Shown: piece by piece, positions 22,628 through 32,748 of the stretch
Layout: each line of letters starts with the position of its first letter
How positions within the stretch are numbered: position 1 is the first letter of the stretch
Origin: Mucidula mucida
Taxonomy: Eukaryota; Basidiomycota; Agaricomycetes; Agaricales; Physalacriaceae
Length of the DNA stretch: 64,000 nucleotides
Direction of reading: 5' to 3'
Assembly (NCBI GenBank): GCA_015501055.1
Contig: JADNYV010000006.1
Coordinates: forward strand, 248,001 to 312,000
Made by a program: the position numbers and the translations under genes
Notes under the pieces: model-generated
What the model saw: the letters and a program-made list of their open reading frames with translations, nothing else
What the model was told of the DNA's origin: nothing
The model's database searches: none

Positions 22628-23502
22628 ATGGCCAACAAAGTTGTTCTCCGTCCTACACAAGAGCGTGGTCACGCCGACCATGGATGGTTGAAGACTTTCC
22701 ACACTTTCTCGTTTGCGTCGTACGTTCCCAGAGTCTCTCATCCGCCTTGGCCTGACTCGGTGGTCCATCCACAGATATCAAGATTGGCACCACGAAAAGT
22801 TTGGTAGCCTTCGCGTCATCAACGAAGATCGCGTCGCGCCCAAAACTGGTTTCGGAACACATCCACATCGCGAATTCGAGATCTTTTCGTATATCGTCAA
22901 TGGCGAGCTCGAGCAGTACGTTTCTCCCCTCATTCTCTCCCTTGTATTTACCCGCCCGTTCTAGCAAAGACTCAATGGGCAACGTCGAAATTCTCCGACG
23001 GGGAGATCTTCAGATGACATCTGCCGGTACAGGAATCGCGCACTCTGAAAAGGCCCATGGCGGCAAGGAGGTGCATTTCCTGCAGATCTGGGCGCTCCCT
23101 TCCGCATCGCGCCTGCAGCCCAAATACTTCACGCGACACTTTTCCGACAAAGAGAAGACAGACACGTTTGTGCGGATCGTTGCGCCCGCTACCGCTGACG
23201 GGGTAACGGAAGAACGCGCCGCGTCGGGTCCTGCGCCGGTGCACAGCCCTGTGACAGTTTATGCTACACTTCTTTCGGCAGGGAAGAGTCTGGCTCAGGA
23301 GATGAAGGGAACGAAAGGGTATGCACATGTCGTGATGACTAGCGGCTACAATGAGTCTGCTTCGCAAGGAGCCACAGTCAAGATTGATGGTCAAACACTG
23401 AAGGAGGGCGACGGAGCCTACATTCACGTAGAGGCTGGCAAGGTTGATGTGGAGAATACGGGCGACAGAACAGCGGAAATTATCTTGTTCGACCTGGAGT
23501 AA
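22628..23502 (+). CDS. Pirin (bicupin, Fe-dependent)
   Basis: Nuclear or cytosolic metal-binding cupin; relatives include quercetinase-like enzymes and NF-kB co-regulators. Start at 22628, [20 protein letters not shown], typical of pirins. After a first intron follow [20 protein letters not shown] and [20 protein letters not shown], which supplies His, His and Glu ligands; the fourth ligand His is in [14 protein letters not shown]. The C-terminal cupin includes [15 protein letters not shown] and [19 protein letters not shown], ending [10 protein letters not shown] at 23502. Two introns (about 22719-22777 and 22918-22967). All four metal ligands are present, so it should bind iron. Substrate unknown. 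Confidence 0.92.
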
Positions 23503-23648
23503 TAGTTGTGCTCCTTGTATCTGTATTTCACTTCAATTTATGGACACTTTCGACGCCAATAGCGTTTCCAATAGTAACGAACTCCAACGCGGAAGATGAG
23601 TCGATTAACGCCATGGCAGAATTTCAGCCACTCAATCCAGCTCCTGCG

Positions 23649-24467
23649 TCAGGTTGACGAATACAGCATAACCATCATCCAAATGGGTTTGAGTTTATCA
23701 AGCTCAACTGCAAAAAGCTCCGACTGGGCGTACTTGGTGTGATGCTACGCATGGGCATGTTAATGCGAATACACAGGCTGAACACACGTCGCAACTCACC
23801 TCCCGGTCCACCCAGCCAAGATAGTACCAGTGCATCTTATCGTCATTGAGTGCGGTACCCCGATATCCACCTACGAATCCGCCATCCGGTGCGTCATAGC
23901 AATCAGCGAACGTTTGGTGCAAAGACTTGGCATCCTCTTTGGATGGCGTTGAGGTCGAAACATGCACGCACGCCTAGACGAAATTTGGATATGACATCGA
24001 AACTGGTTCAATGTCACACTCACGAATTCAGTCAAGGGAGCAGTCAAACCGGGGCGCGGCAGGTCTGCACTGTCAAATGGCACAAGCCAGGACTGAGGTG
24101 CTTTGTTGACATCGAGTGCGTTCACAGACTCGCGAAAGCCATCAACGTTGAAGTTGGCCGGGTTAACATGTTTGGGCCATTCTGTGAATGAGTTAGGTGC
24201 GAGTTGCATGAGTACACTGACAATGTCCATACGGATAATCCAGCACAAGCGGTCGCTCGGTCCTTTGTCAAAGCCATAATACTGCTCGTTCGCTCCGCCC
24301 AGTCTAGCAATCATCCGCAGACGCGTAAAGGCCGCTGACTGGAGGCTGAAGCCTGGCTCGACCTTGAGATTGAATAGCTGAGAAACTATGGCAGACATCG
24401 GTTCAGAAGAAAAGCGCCGAAGGTGAATGCTCCTGGGACGTGTACGAGAGATATGAGACAGAAACAT
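23649..24467 (-). CDS. Conserved-looking protein, probably mitochondrial, unknown function
   Basis: About 200 residues in four exons. Start at 24467, MFLSHISRTRPRSIHLRRFS, an Arg/Ser-rich targeting-type leader. It continues SLQSAAFTRLRMIARLGG and NEQYYGFDKGPSDRLCWIIR, then exon 2 WPKHVNPANFNVDGFRES and QSWLVPFDSADLPRPGLTAP, exon 3 FADCYDAPDGGFVGGYRG and KMHWYYLGWVDRE, and exon 4 KYAQSELFAVELDKLKPIW. Two similarly sized halves each end in a Trp-rich strand, so a dimeric alpha/beta-barrel (ABM-like) fold duplicated in tandem is possible; this is inference from layout only. I do not recognise the family. Stop at 23649; its end faces the pirin stop at 147 bp. Confidence 0.65.
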
Positions 24468-24616
24468 GATCGTTCTCGCGACGCGACTTTTTATAACTGT
24501 TCGACTTCGGGCGGACTTGAGCGGCGGTATTCAGTTGAATGTCTATTAGCGTGCTTACAAGCGTGTCGTAAGCATGGGTGCGAGTCATTTGGTTCCAGAA
24601 TGCCTTTGGGACCAAG

Positions 24617-24938
24617 CTAAGAGGCCTTGCGTAAGTTGCGCACTATCATTACTCCAATGAGAATGGACGCTGAGATTCCCAAAAATATGGCATAATCCAG
24701 CGGCGGCCTGCGTCGGGAACTTTTTCTGCGTTTGTGTCCCTTTCGTTTCTTTCTAGAGCTTGTATCGTCGCCCTCTTTTGTATCCTGCAATCGTCGCTCG
24801 GCAGCCTGCCCATCACATATGAATACTGTGCGCTCTCAAAGCAGACCAAACTCATTCACTTACATTTGCAAGCAATGCACGTCGTGCCTCTGGACTTGGA
24901 GGGGCTTTAGGTCCCAAAAGGCTCCAGATTGTGGACAT
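24617..24938 (-). CDS. Small tail-anchored membrane protein with Cdc48/p97-binding VIM motif
   Basis: Two-exon gene missed by simple frame scans. Exon 1 (24938 down to about 24863) begins MSTIWSLLGPKAPPSPEARR; a GTAAGT...GGGCAG intron follows; exon 2 runs to a TAG at 24617. The protein is about 87 residues. Across the splice junction it reads R-ALLAN-AA-ER-R, an exact match to the VCP-interacting motif RX5AAX2R known from SVIP, VIMP and gp78. A strongly basic linker follows (SRKKRKGHKRRKSSRRR), then one hydrophobic segment, YAIFLGISASILIGVMIV, and a short basic tail VRNLRKAS. The layout predicts a C-terminal anchor with a cytosolic Cdc48-recruiting head. Function inferred from the motif only. 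Confidence 0.65.
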
Positions 24939-25193
24939 CAGTGGTGGTGAGAGGCAGAACGAGGCTCCCGTTCACGTGCCGTTACACCCTGGTGTCTTCT
25001 CCTTCGATCATCGCTCTCTGGGATAGTCACTAGTATAAGTTCCAACGTCCATGTTGGAACGAGGAAAAAAACTACCCCAATATCGGATGACTCGGCCGTC
25101 GGAGTCGCCGGCTGGCTTCGTCGCTCATCTGCATCTACCTTTCAGCTCTCTTTTCCCTACTCTATATCATCTTCTTCACCAATCTAAGCTATC

Positions 25194-25589
25194 ATGAAGT
25201 TCTTCTCCGCCTTCATCACTCTCGCCTTGGCTTTCGCCGGCATGAGCGCTGTTAGGCTGCCCCCGTCGAACGCGGCTCAAGTGGGTCCCCTCACCTATGT
25301 CGATTTAGACACAGATTGTTGATCTTTGTATTCGATCATAGCGCGCGCGATGCTTGCTTCAGCCAAGGTTACACCATTGGATATGCCAACGGTTGTGGAT
25401 CTGTTACCAGAGGACGACCTGGACATCGCATACGTGAAGTTGAAGATGTGTATGTAGCATCACATTTTTTCATTGCTTTAAAACTGACTTTCTCTGGATG
25501 AAAGCGAGTCTCGCGAAGCTTGCACCGGAGCTGCCTATCTTGTAGGCTTCAACGCCGGTATGACTGATGGTGTAAACGCCTGCATGTAA
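25194..25589 (+). CDS. Small secreted protein with four cysteines
   Basis: Short three-exon gene. Exon 1 starts at 25194 with a signal peptide, MKFFSAFITLALAFAGMSAV. Exon 2 (from about 25379) encodes RDACFSQGYTIGYANGCGS and RGRPGHRIREVEDV; exon 3 (from about 25505) encodes ESREACTGAAYLVGFNAG and MTDGVNACM before TAA at 25587. Intron 2 has a canonical GTATGT donor. For intron 1 the frame only works with a weak donor inside the Pro run (CCCCC|GTCGAA), whereas the better donor CAA|GTGGGT leaves the frame off by one at a CGCGCGCG run. The mature product is about 65 residues with four Cys and aromatic-Gly repeats (GYTIGYANG, GFNAG). Effector-like small secreted protein; no known family recognised. 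Confidence 0.55.
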
Positions 25590-25943
25590 CTTTGCAAAGG
25601 TTAGCACCTCTTCATTTTCGCGCATCGTTGTCGAGGCGAACTGAGCTTCTGTCCAGTGACGACTCGAACTCCGTGCTGCACTTGTTACGGACTTTGAATA
25701 AATTACTATGTCTTGTTCATTCGTTTAATGATTTCATACGAACGTTCAAATGGTGTAAGTTTGAAGCTGTGTTGAATCAATTACTGGTTCTCCTTATCCC
25801 GGCCGCAGGGGAGAGGAACCTTGTGGAAGGACAAGGCATCAAAGGATCCAACTAGTCATAGAGGACGTCGGAGGTATATCCAAGGCAGGATGGATGAATT
25901 ATAATGTATGGAAGGAAGAAAGTCCATGAATATATCCAAGTGG
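25590..25943. other. Intergenic, 354 bp, between two converging genes
   Basis: Shared 3' region of the small secreted protein and the CHS7 gene. Nothing else recognised. Confidence 0.4.
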
Positions 25944-27148
25944 TTAGAACCCAGCCGCTGGAGGATAACCACCCCTTCTCGGCCCACTCTGTTGGTTGTA
26001 ATACTGCTGTCCGCTAACACCACCCACGAGGGAGGCGGCTGTACCACGACCGCCACCTCCTCCGTAACCACTGGCGCCGTGATAGTTGCTGTCCTCGTCT
26101 GGAAAGTCTTGTGCGCCTGATAGTAGGGGATCCTTGACCTCCCACACAGCTGCCTTACTCCCAACAGAGAATTCGAGGTCCTCTTTCTGTCAGAAAGTGA
26201 GGTTATATATGGAACGCGGGAAAAGGAGGACATACGGTGATGGAATCCCAGTACTTGTACACCATCATGACACTGAGGAGGACACACAGCTCGGAAAAGA
26301 ACAGCCCATCAATGTAGTGCTTGATGGCATCACAAATGGTGGTACTGAAAGCAAAGAGGATGACCATGGCGATTGCCCAGAAGGCAGTTCCGAAGATGAT
26401 GTCGCCGATGGGCCAGCGGTCCTCAAGCGTCCGGAAAACGAGGATAAGCTGAGAAATGATGTATACCGGGACGCAGGCGAGGGGCCAGATGATATATATG
26501 ATCCAGAGGGCGGTGGGTTTGGCATAGGACATGCCAGCAAAGCTTTTGAACGTAGCGATGGCGAAGAAAAAGCCAGCGGCAAACACGATGAGGCAGGCGA
26601 TACGAAGTGCCCACAATGACTTGGGAGTGCCATCTTCCGCCCACTGAAATCCGACAAAGGCGTTGATGAGTAGACAACAATACGTCGCTGCCACTAGACC
26701 GGTATATATGGCTGCAAACCACTGGAGGAGAATAAGAGTGAATGGAAGAAAAAAGGTATTCGGTTCATACCTCATAAGCCGGGTTTGCCGTCGGTATGAT
26801 GCTAGAGTCGAGGAACATGCCAATGAGTTGGATGAGGGCATACATCCAGAAAAAAGTGACAATCTCCTTCCTGCCCACGGCGGTGTACTTTGAACGTATG
26901 TGGTATATCATAATCGCGGTCATTATAATCGCCACGATGTGGATGAAGCATGTTGCTGCTCGTTGTTAGTGGGGGCGGCCTCGGCAATAGGGCAACGACG
27001 TACAGGGTTGGAATATGAGCGTCCCGCCCACATCAACGTTGCGACTGTAGCAAGTGGGCACAATGCCCTGTTCCGTGCCCACGAGAGGGCATACAACGAG
27101 CGCAGCAGTTTCGCAAAGAGAGTCGAAGGATCCGAATTGAAGGCCCAT
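25944..27148 (-). CDS. CHS7: Chitin synthase export chaperone (Chs7 family)
   Basis: ER membrane chaperone needed for exit of chitin synthase from the ER. Start at 27148, [20 protein letters not shown], then [20 protein letters not shown], the invariant luminal N-terminus. Membrane segments follow: [34 protein letters not shown], the segment around [74 protein letters not shown] and [20 protein letters not shown], making seven. After an intron the cytosolic tail runs [20 protein letters not shown] into a Gly/Gln/Tyr-rich end finishing PPAAGF. About five introns. Full length. Basidiomycetes often have more than one copy. Confidence 0.92.
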
Positions 27149-27370
27149 TTTCGGCAAGGCAAAGAGGGTCTTTTTCCGAAAATATATCAGGTCGTAATGG
27201 ACTCTGGAATCTAAGGTATAAGCGAAGAAAAAGGGAGACGGGGGCAAGGTCGCTGCCGGAGATGGGAGGGAAGAGAGGAGGATAATTCAGGTCAAGTGAT
27301 GCGCCGATCGGAAACTCCCACGTTCGTGTCGTACAAATAATATTTATAGTGTCTGCATACAACCGGTCTC

Positions 27371-29577
27371 TCAGGTCGCCACTTCTAGAAAGTTTTCGAT
27401 TTTATCAGCTTTGGCTCGAATTCTCTCCCTCACGCTACTACTGCCTGGGACAACATCAATTATAGCGAGGGTACCTTTCGCACACGAAGAAGGATTGATC
27501 GCTATTGTTCCATCCAGATTCTAGGCGTGTAAGACGTGAGCAAGTTCGGATGTAATACGAACGCGCCTATCACCTTCACAAATTGTCTCAATCTACTAGG
27601 AACGACGAGAATATCTGGAGCAAATTCTCCATCGACGACCATAGTCAAGGCAGCCGAGTGCGTGATATCGAGGTTGATATCATGCGACTCCTCTAGTGGC
27701 ACGGGAAATACTGGATAGAAGCTAAATGTCGCATATTAGTAGAGACTATCTTAATTACAAGAGACACCAACCTCCGTTGTTGCAGTAAGTGCCGGCAAGT
27801 ATTCGCCATTCCATCGACATCCTCCGAAAATTGCGCGATTATAGGATCAACCTCGACCCCTTGTATGTTGAGTTCCTGGGTCTTCATGTGGTACATCACG
27901 TCCGCGCTTGTTACACCAAATTTGATGTCGTTGATGGTAAATTGTGCTGGATTCGGGACGAGGTGTATCCGCTACGAGTCGTCAGAGAATTGACTAAAGA
28001 AAGAGCCTGATGGAAGACTGACTGGATCGCCATTGGTTACTTCAGTTTCAAACTCGGCTTGAGGAAACACAGCGTGCGCGCTCACCAAATCACGGACGTT
28101 TGGGACTAGAATAGCTATATGCCCAGGTGATTCGTCCAGCAATGATTTTAAAGGATTTATAAACTGTTTCTGAAAGAGTTGTAGAGGTGTCGAGTCCACA
28201 GCACCAGCTTTCAAAACTTTGTGCGTCGCGTCAAGAAACGGCCCAATCTTTTAGGAGATTGATTATTGATGCATGGCATGTTGCAGAGTAGAGGCGTACC
28301 ATGACAACCACTGTCGGTTTTTTGGACTTTATAGTCGACAGCAACGTCTTCCATGGCTTGAAAGTGAGATCGTTATCCGATGTATATGGACCACTGCAAA
28401 TGGACACGGAAAAGGACGAGTCTATTGGAGCCGGATCTGACTTGGCTGCTGACCGCGTTCTTAGCGGAGGAGGCTAACGAGTAATGAGAGTCTGATCCTC
28501 ATGATAGAAAGAAAACGTACTACGAGGACCTCTGTTACTGTGAACCAACCACCACCACCGTTCTTTCCTTTCAATGCCACTAAGGCACCAGGGAAAACGC
28601 CTAAACCTCCGCTGCCTTTTGCCCCCCCGCGAATCTTCACAGATTGGTCGAAGCGAATGGGAACCATATGCTTGCCAGACCCCATGCTTCGCGCCGTGTC
28701 AATCAAAAGTGTGCTTTCGTCGAGTTTAGAAGATGTGGATTGTTCGGTATCTTGAGTTATGCGACCAACAACGACAACTTCTTCCTGTAAAACATATAAG
28801 ATCAAGTAAGAGATGCATGTAATACGAACATCGGTGATGGAAGCCGGGTCGCTATTGAGCTCGATCCCATAGTGTTGCTCGATAAGAGTACGAAAGTTTT
28901 CAATCTGGGTATCCAAGACTACATCCATGAGCTCTGTGTAGGTTCATGAGTTATGTTACGCCCTACCTTCGCTTCGTTGCAAAACTTTTTCAAACATGTA
29001 TCTGTCTGTCCCGCGCTTTAGGGTGTTAAAGATGAAATACGCGTAATTTACTCACAGGAGCGACTTTTCCGTGCCGATGCATCATCGCTCGGGCCCTTGA
29101 ACACGACTTTGGCAGCAGGGACAGACGATATACCTAGCCCCACCTCCATTTCCACATCTTCCGACTTGACTTGTACACCCCGAGCCGGCGTCGAAGAAGT
29201 CCCCGTTCTCCGATTCATGAAATTTGGCATACGATTGGCCGTCGACATGACGTGGGCTCCAGCCAGTCGCTTCGTCTTTGGGATTTGTTTCCGCTTGTCC
29301 GCCAGTTCGCGCTGAAGACTCTGTTTCAATGTCCCAACCGCCTCCATGTCAAATGGTCTCCTCGCTTGCGTCTTGAAAGGTGTATAAAAGTTGGCAGTGG
29401 TTGCTTCCCATTTGTAAAAGAGGTCCTCTGGCGAAAGCTCGTAGATCTTGCACATATTGATGCCTGAGAAGGGTGAGAGGGCTTTAGCAGCATAACATCG
29501 AGATACAAACATTCTTCGATAAGCTTTTCATCGAGGTCGTCGCCAAAGCGATCAAGGATCTCTTCTTTGCTGGTCAT
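27371..29577 (-). CDS. POL12: DNA polymerase alpha subunit B (Pol12)
   Basis: Regulatory B subunit of the primase-polymerase alpha complex, nuclear. Start at 29577, MTSKEEILDRFGDDLDEKLI. The N-terminal part has CKIYELSPEDLFYKWEAT and PFDMEAVGTLKQSLQREL, followed by a low-complexity linker and the OB-like part with MVPIRFDQSVKIRGGAKGSG. The inactive phosphoesterase domain includes TPLQLFQKQFINPLKSLL, GHIAILVPNVRDLVSAHAVF, FTINDIKFGVTSADVMYHMK and LPTPERRLDT-type sequence near 27775-27790. A 54-nt intron near 27520 then joins RQFVK to NLDGTIAINPSSCAKGTLAI and the end DKIENFLEVAT at 27371. Roughly eight introns. Motif order matches the full-length family. Confidence 0.88.
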
Positions 29578-29800
29578 GATGATGGAGAGTGGGAGAGTCG
29601 CGAAGTCACAAACGCGACGTGACACAAACGTGACTATAGCATAACGGTACTGGCCCACTTAGTTTTGGTTGTGTAGACAGAGTCTTAGCCCGTCGGCGCA
29701 ACAAATGGATATGACACAAAGCAGGTACTCGAAAACAACGTGACATAGACACCAAGCAAATAGGAACAGTAGTTAAACAACACAGCAGGGATCACATCCA

Positions 29801-31618
29801 TCATTCAGAATTAAGATAACCCTCGTCACAGACCATACTAGCAACAATCAAGTCGTCTTCCCTCACGCGAAGAATATTCTCAAGCCGTTCCTTCATCTCC
29901 GCCTTGCTCCCAGATGCCAGGATTTTCGGGTTACACGCCGCGTGCGCTGTTAGATTGCGCTTTAGAGCCGCTCCAGACAGTTGGCCACATAGACTCCAAC
30001 GATTGATCAATGGAGGGCGCAGTTTGACGAGATACTTGGAGTCGAGGTCTACATGACGCCATCATCAGTTGGATGCAAAGAAAGTATCGCAATGACCTAC
30101 TGTCCAGATAATGCTCGCAGTGTTCTGGGATCTCGACATCAATGATACGACTCTCCTGATTAATAGTACATGCGAGACGACGTAGGCCAATCATGTTAAC
30201 GTTGGTTCCAAGGATGGAAAGGTATGTAAGTTTGGTTAGAAGGATAAGAGCGGGAATGGCGTCGTCGTTTACGCTGTAACATATTGGGCATATGCGAAAA
30301 TATTGTGATCTAAACACTCACCCTGGGTTCATGGCGACAGTGAGGTAAGTCAGGGTGCGCTTGAGAGGCGTTAGGATATAAACGCTAGAAACGTCTCGAT
30401 TACCAGTTACACGGACAATCAGTGAGAAAATCTCACGCTTCGTTGCCGATTCTAGTGTTATCAAGATACAAGACGGAAAGTCGAGGCAGATGTTGTATGT
30501 GTACCAAGTCAAAGTCCTGGATTTGAGAACCGCTGAAAGAAAGTTGTGTCAGGAATATGAAGCTATTCGGTCTGCTAAATACTGAAATAAAATCAGCTAC
30601 GTATTGACGACAAAGTACAATCCGGACCAGTGAGAACATCTTTCGCATCGATGTTAAGTCCATCTTCATCCTCCAGAGAGTTACTGAGTGAAAGGTTGCG
30701 AATTTCGGATGTTCGCAGGATCGACATAACACGAAGATTGAGAAAGCCATGCTCTGCCAGATAGTCGGCAACGCCTTGATGGGTACTAGAAGACAACGAA
30801 GACAGTCTCTTTTTCAATCGGATTCCAGGTAGCAGCGCGTCTAGTTTCTCAATGAGGATATTCAATCCACGAGGTGATTCCGGTCCAATCGACGGTCCAT
30901 ACAAGAAATCTACACCAGTCAATCAAAGACAGGGATGAGAAAGAAAGGTTCAAGTACCTTCTAGCGTTCTGATCCTTTCCAATAGCTTATCCTCCAAACT
31001 CAAATGTTCCTTGTTGTGTTCCACGTTCGAAGTAGGCGGAGAACAGTTGCTTCCAAGCGCTTTGGTGAAATCGATAGGGTAGATCAATGAAGCTTCCTCT
31101 TCAGGCTCGTCAAAAGAGATACTCAGGGACTTTGCAAGTTTGAGTGGGCGGTGAACAATTTCGTTGTAGGATAGTTTGCGTTTCAAACGCGGTCGGTGGT
31201 TCGTCGGCACGACAGCTGGCGATTTGCGGCTATTGAAAGAAACTGAGGCAGATGATATGGAAGACAAAGAAGACTCGGACGCCTCCCATGAAGGCTGTTT
31301 GAATGCGTCTCTGTCGAATGCGAGATTGAACGGGAGTGCATTCGTCTGACTACGTGTCTTGCGCATGGGTTGTGGCGAGTGTTTGGCATCATGTAGCAGG
31401 GACTTGAAAAGCAAACGCGAGAACGAGGAAACGACGACTTTGGGGTCAAACTTCAATTCCGAACGGTGATGCGAAGAACGGCGGTGGACGATATTTGCTT
31501 TGGCGCGACCTGTGCGGAGCTGATCTCGGAGGCTGCTCAAGTAGGAGGCGGCGGGGACAGCAGGGCAGTATAGCGGATTCTGCACGTCGATTGCCGGAGC
31601 GGCGGGCAGGTAAGGCAT
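29801..31618 (-). CDS. Leucine-rich-repeat (RNI-like) protein, unknown role
   Basis: Start at 31618, [20 protein letters not shown]. The first 215 residues are basic and Ser-rich, with [19 protein letters not shown] and [20 protein letters not shown]. After introns near 30912-30958 come leucine-rich repeats: [59 protein letters not shown] and [20 protein letters not shown]. The tail is [20 protein letters not shown] ending CDEGYLNSE. There is no F-box that I can see; the repeats resemble RNI-type LRRs. About six introns. Could be a degradation adaptor or scaffold; function open. Confidence 0.7.
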
Positions 31619-32399
31619 CTTGATAGTCGACGAGTAAGACGATCTCGGTGGCTGTGCTTGTAGTTTCTTCTGAAAGTGACACCGGCTGCTCTTGCGCTTG
31701 AATTCTTGCTTTATTGTAACTCTTCAATCTTTAAATCACGGAGAGAGTCTAAGCTACAGAGAGAGTCTACTATATCTTATGCTGCGGATCTCTATGGTGA
31801 TTCTGAATCCAGACTACATACAGCTTGTATCATTCCGGGAATCGCACGGTCTGGGGCTCTGGGGTCAAACAGCTTCCCCACCATCATCGTCTCCAGAATG
31901 TCGGCATCTCATCAAGTCTAGCTCTCTCCAGACGACGCCCAACCATGCGTCATTGCCATCTTGCGGTCCAGATCTCAATTCCGATACCACCCGATCACCT
32001 TTTTCACTGAGTGCTAGAACGCGCCGCTGCTCCTAGACCTTTTCGCCTGCCAGCCTATATAAGCATGATACACCTCCATGTCTCTTATACAAGTCGAAAT
32101 CCCCACTGATACACATAACGTTAAAACTAAAGTACCATCTTCAGGTATAAGCGCCTTTCCTATGCATTGACAAAGAATGAACTGACAACGTTCTTCAGTC
32201 ATAATGAATCCCATTACTCGCCAAGTCTGGACTATCATACTCATTGCGTCCGGCGAGACAAAACCTACCACAAAGCGTTCATAACCAGGTATGCCAGCCC
32301 CGTTTCTTCGCCTCACCTTGTTGATTCTTACGCCTCTTCCCTAGCTCACCGGGTATAAAACGCTAATACCAACCACTCCACTGAATCATAACTATCATC
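31619..32399. other. Intergenic, about 780 bp, with TATA-led spliceable leader
   Basis: A TATATAAG at 32056-32063 is followed by GT...AG-bounded segments that look like introns (about 32144-32198 and 32289-32341) and a 26-codon frame starting MNPITRQVWTIILIASGE near 32202. A second TATAAAA sits at 32354-32360. The layout suggests a short transcript leading into the small candidate gene at 32400. Confidence 0.35.
32354..32360 (+). promoter_or_regulatory. TATA box upstream of the micropeptide candidate
   Basis: TATAAAA, 39 bp before the ATG at 32400. The short distance would give a leader of a few bases, so the upstream TATATAAG at 32056 is an alternative promoter. Confidence 0.35.
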
Positions 32400-32522
32400 A
32401 TGGTATGCCGCAGTTCATCGCTTGGGTGCTCACAACCTGACGTCCACTTTCAGTACCAACACAATATCTGCTGCATTGCCCCTCAAATTTTGTACCCTGT
32501 ACCCCCTCAGACCGTGATCTGA
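32400..32522 (+). CDS. Candidate 23-residue spliced micropeptide
   Basis: ATG at 32400 is followed immediately by a 51-nt segment with perfect intron ends (GTATGC...CTTTCAG, 32403-32453). Exon 2 encodes YQHNICCIAPQILYPVPPQ plus TVI and a TGA at 32520. Without splicing the frame stays open and gives 40 residues (51 is a multiple of three). The product has a Cys pair and Pro-rich end. No family recognised. Support is the promoter element, splice signals and open frame; short length makes chance possible. Confidence 0.35.
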   Translation: MVCRSSSLGCSQPDVHFQYQHNICCIAPQILYPVPPQTVI

Positions 32523-32748
32523 ACTGTTATGTACTACTATTAATTATGGCGAATATACCTGCATTCCACTCTTACGATGTCCAATTCAATACCGCACAAG
32601 TCAAGAGAAAAAGCCCGTTGCACTGACGAAGGCGGGGTCTCCCTATACGCGTTGAATACATTCACTTTGCACAAGACATTAGGAAATACAGAATACAACC
32701 ACCATGGCACTGTCTACTCTCAGCGTCGTGCTGAGTCTGACAACATTG

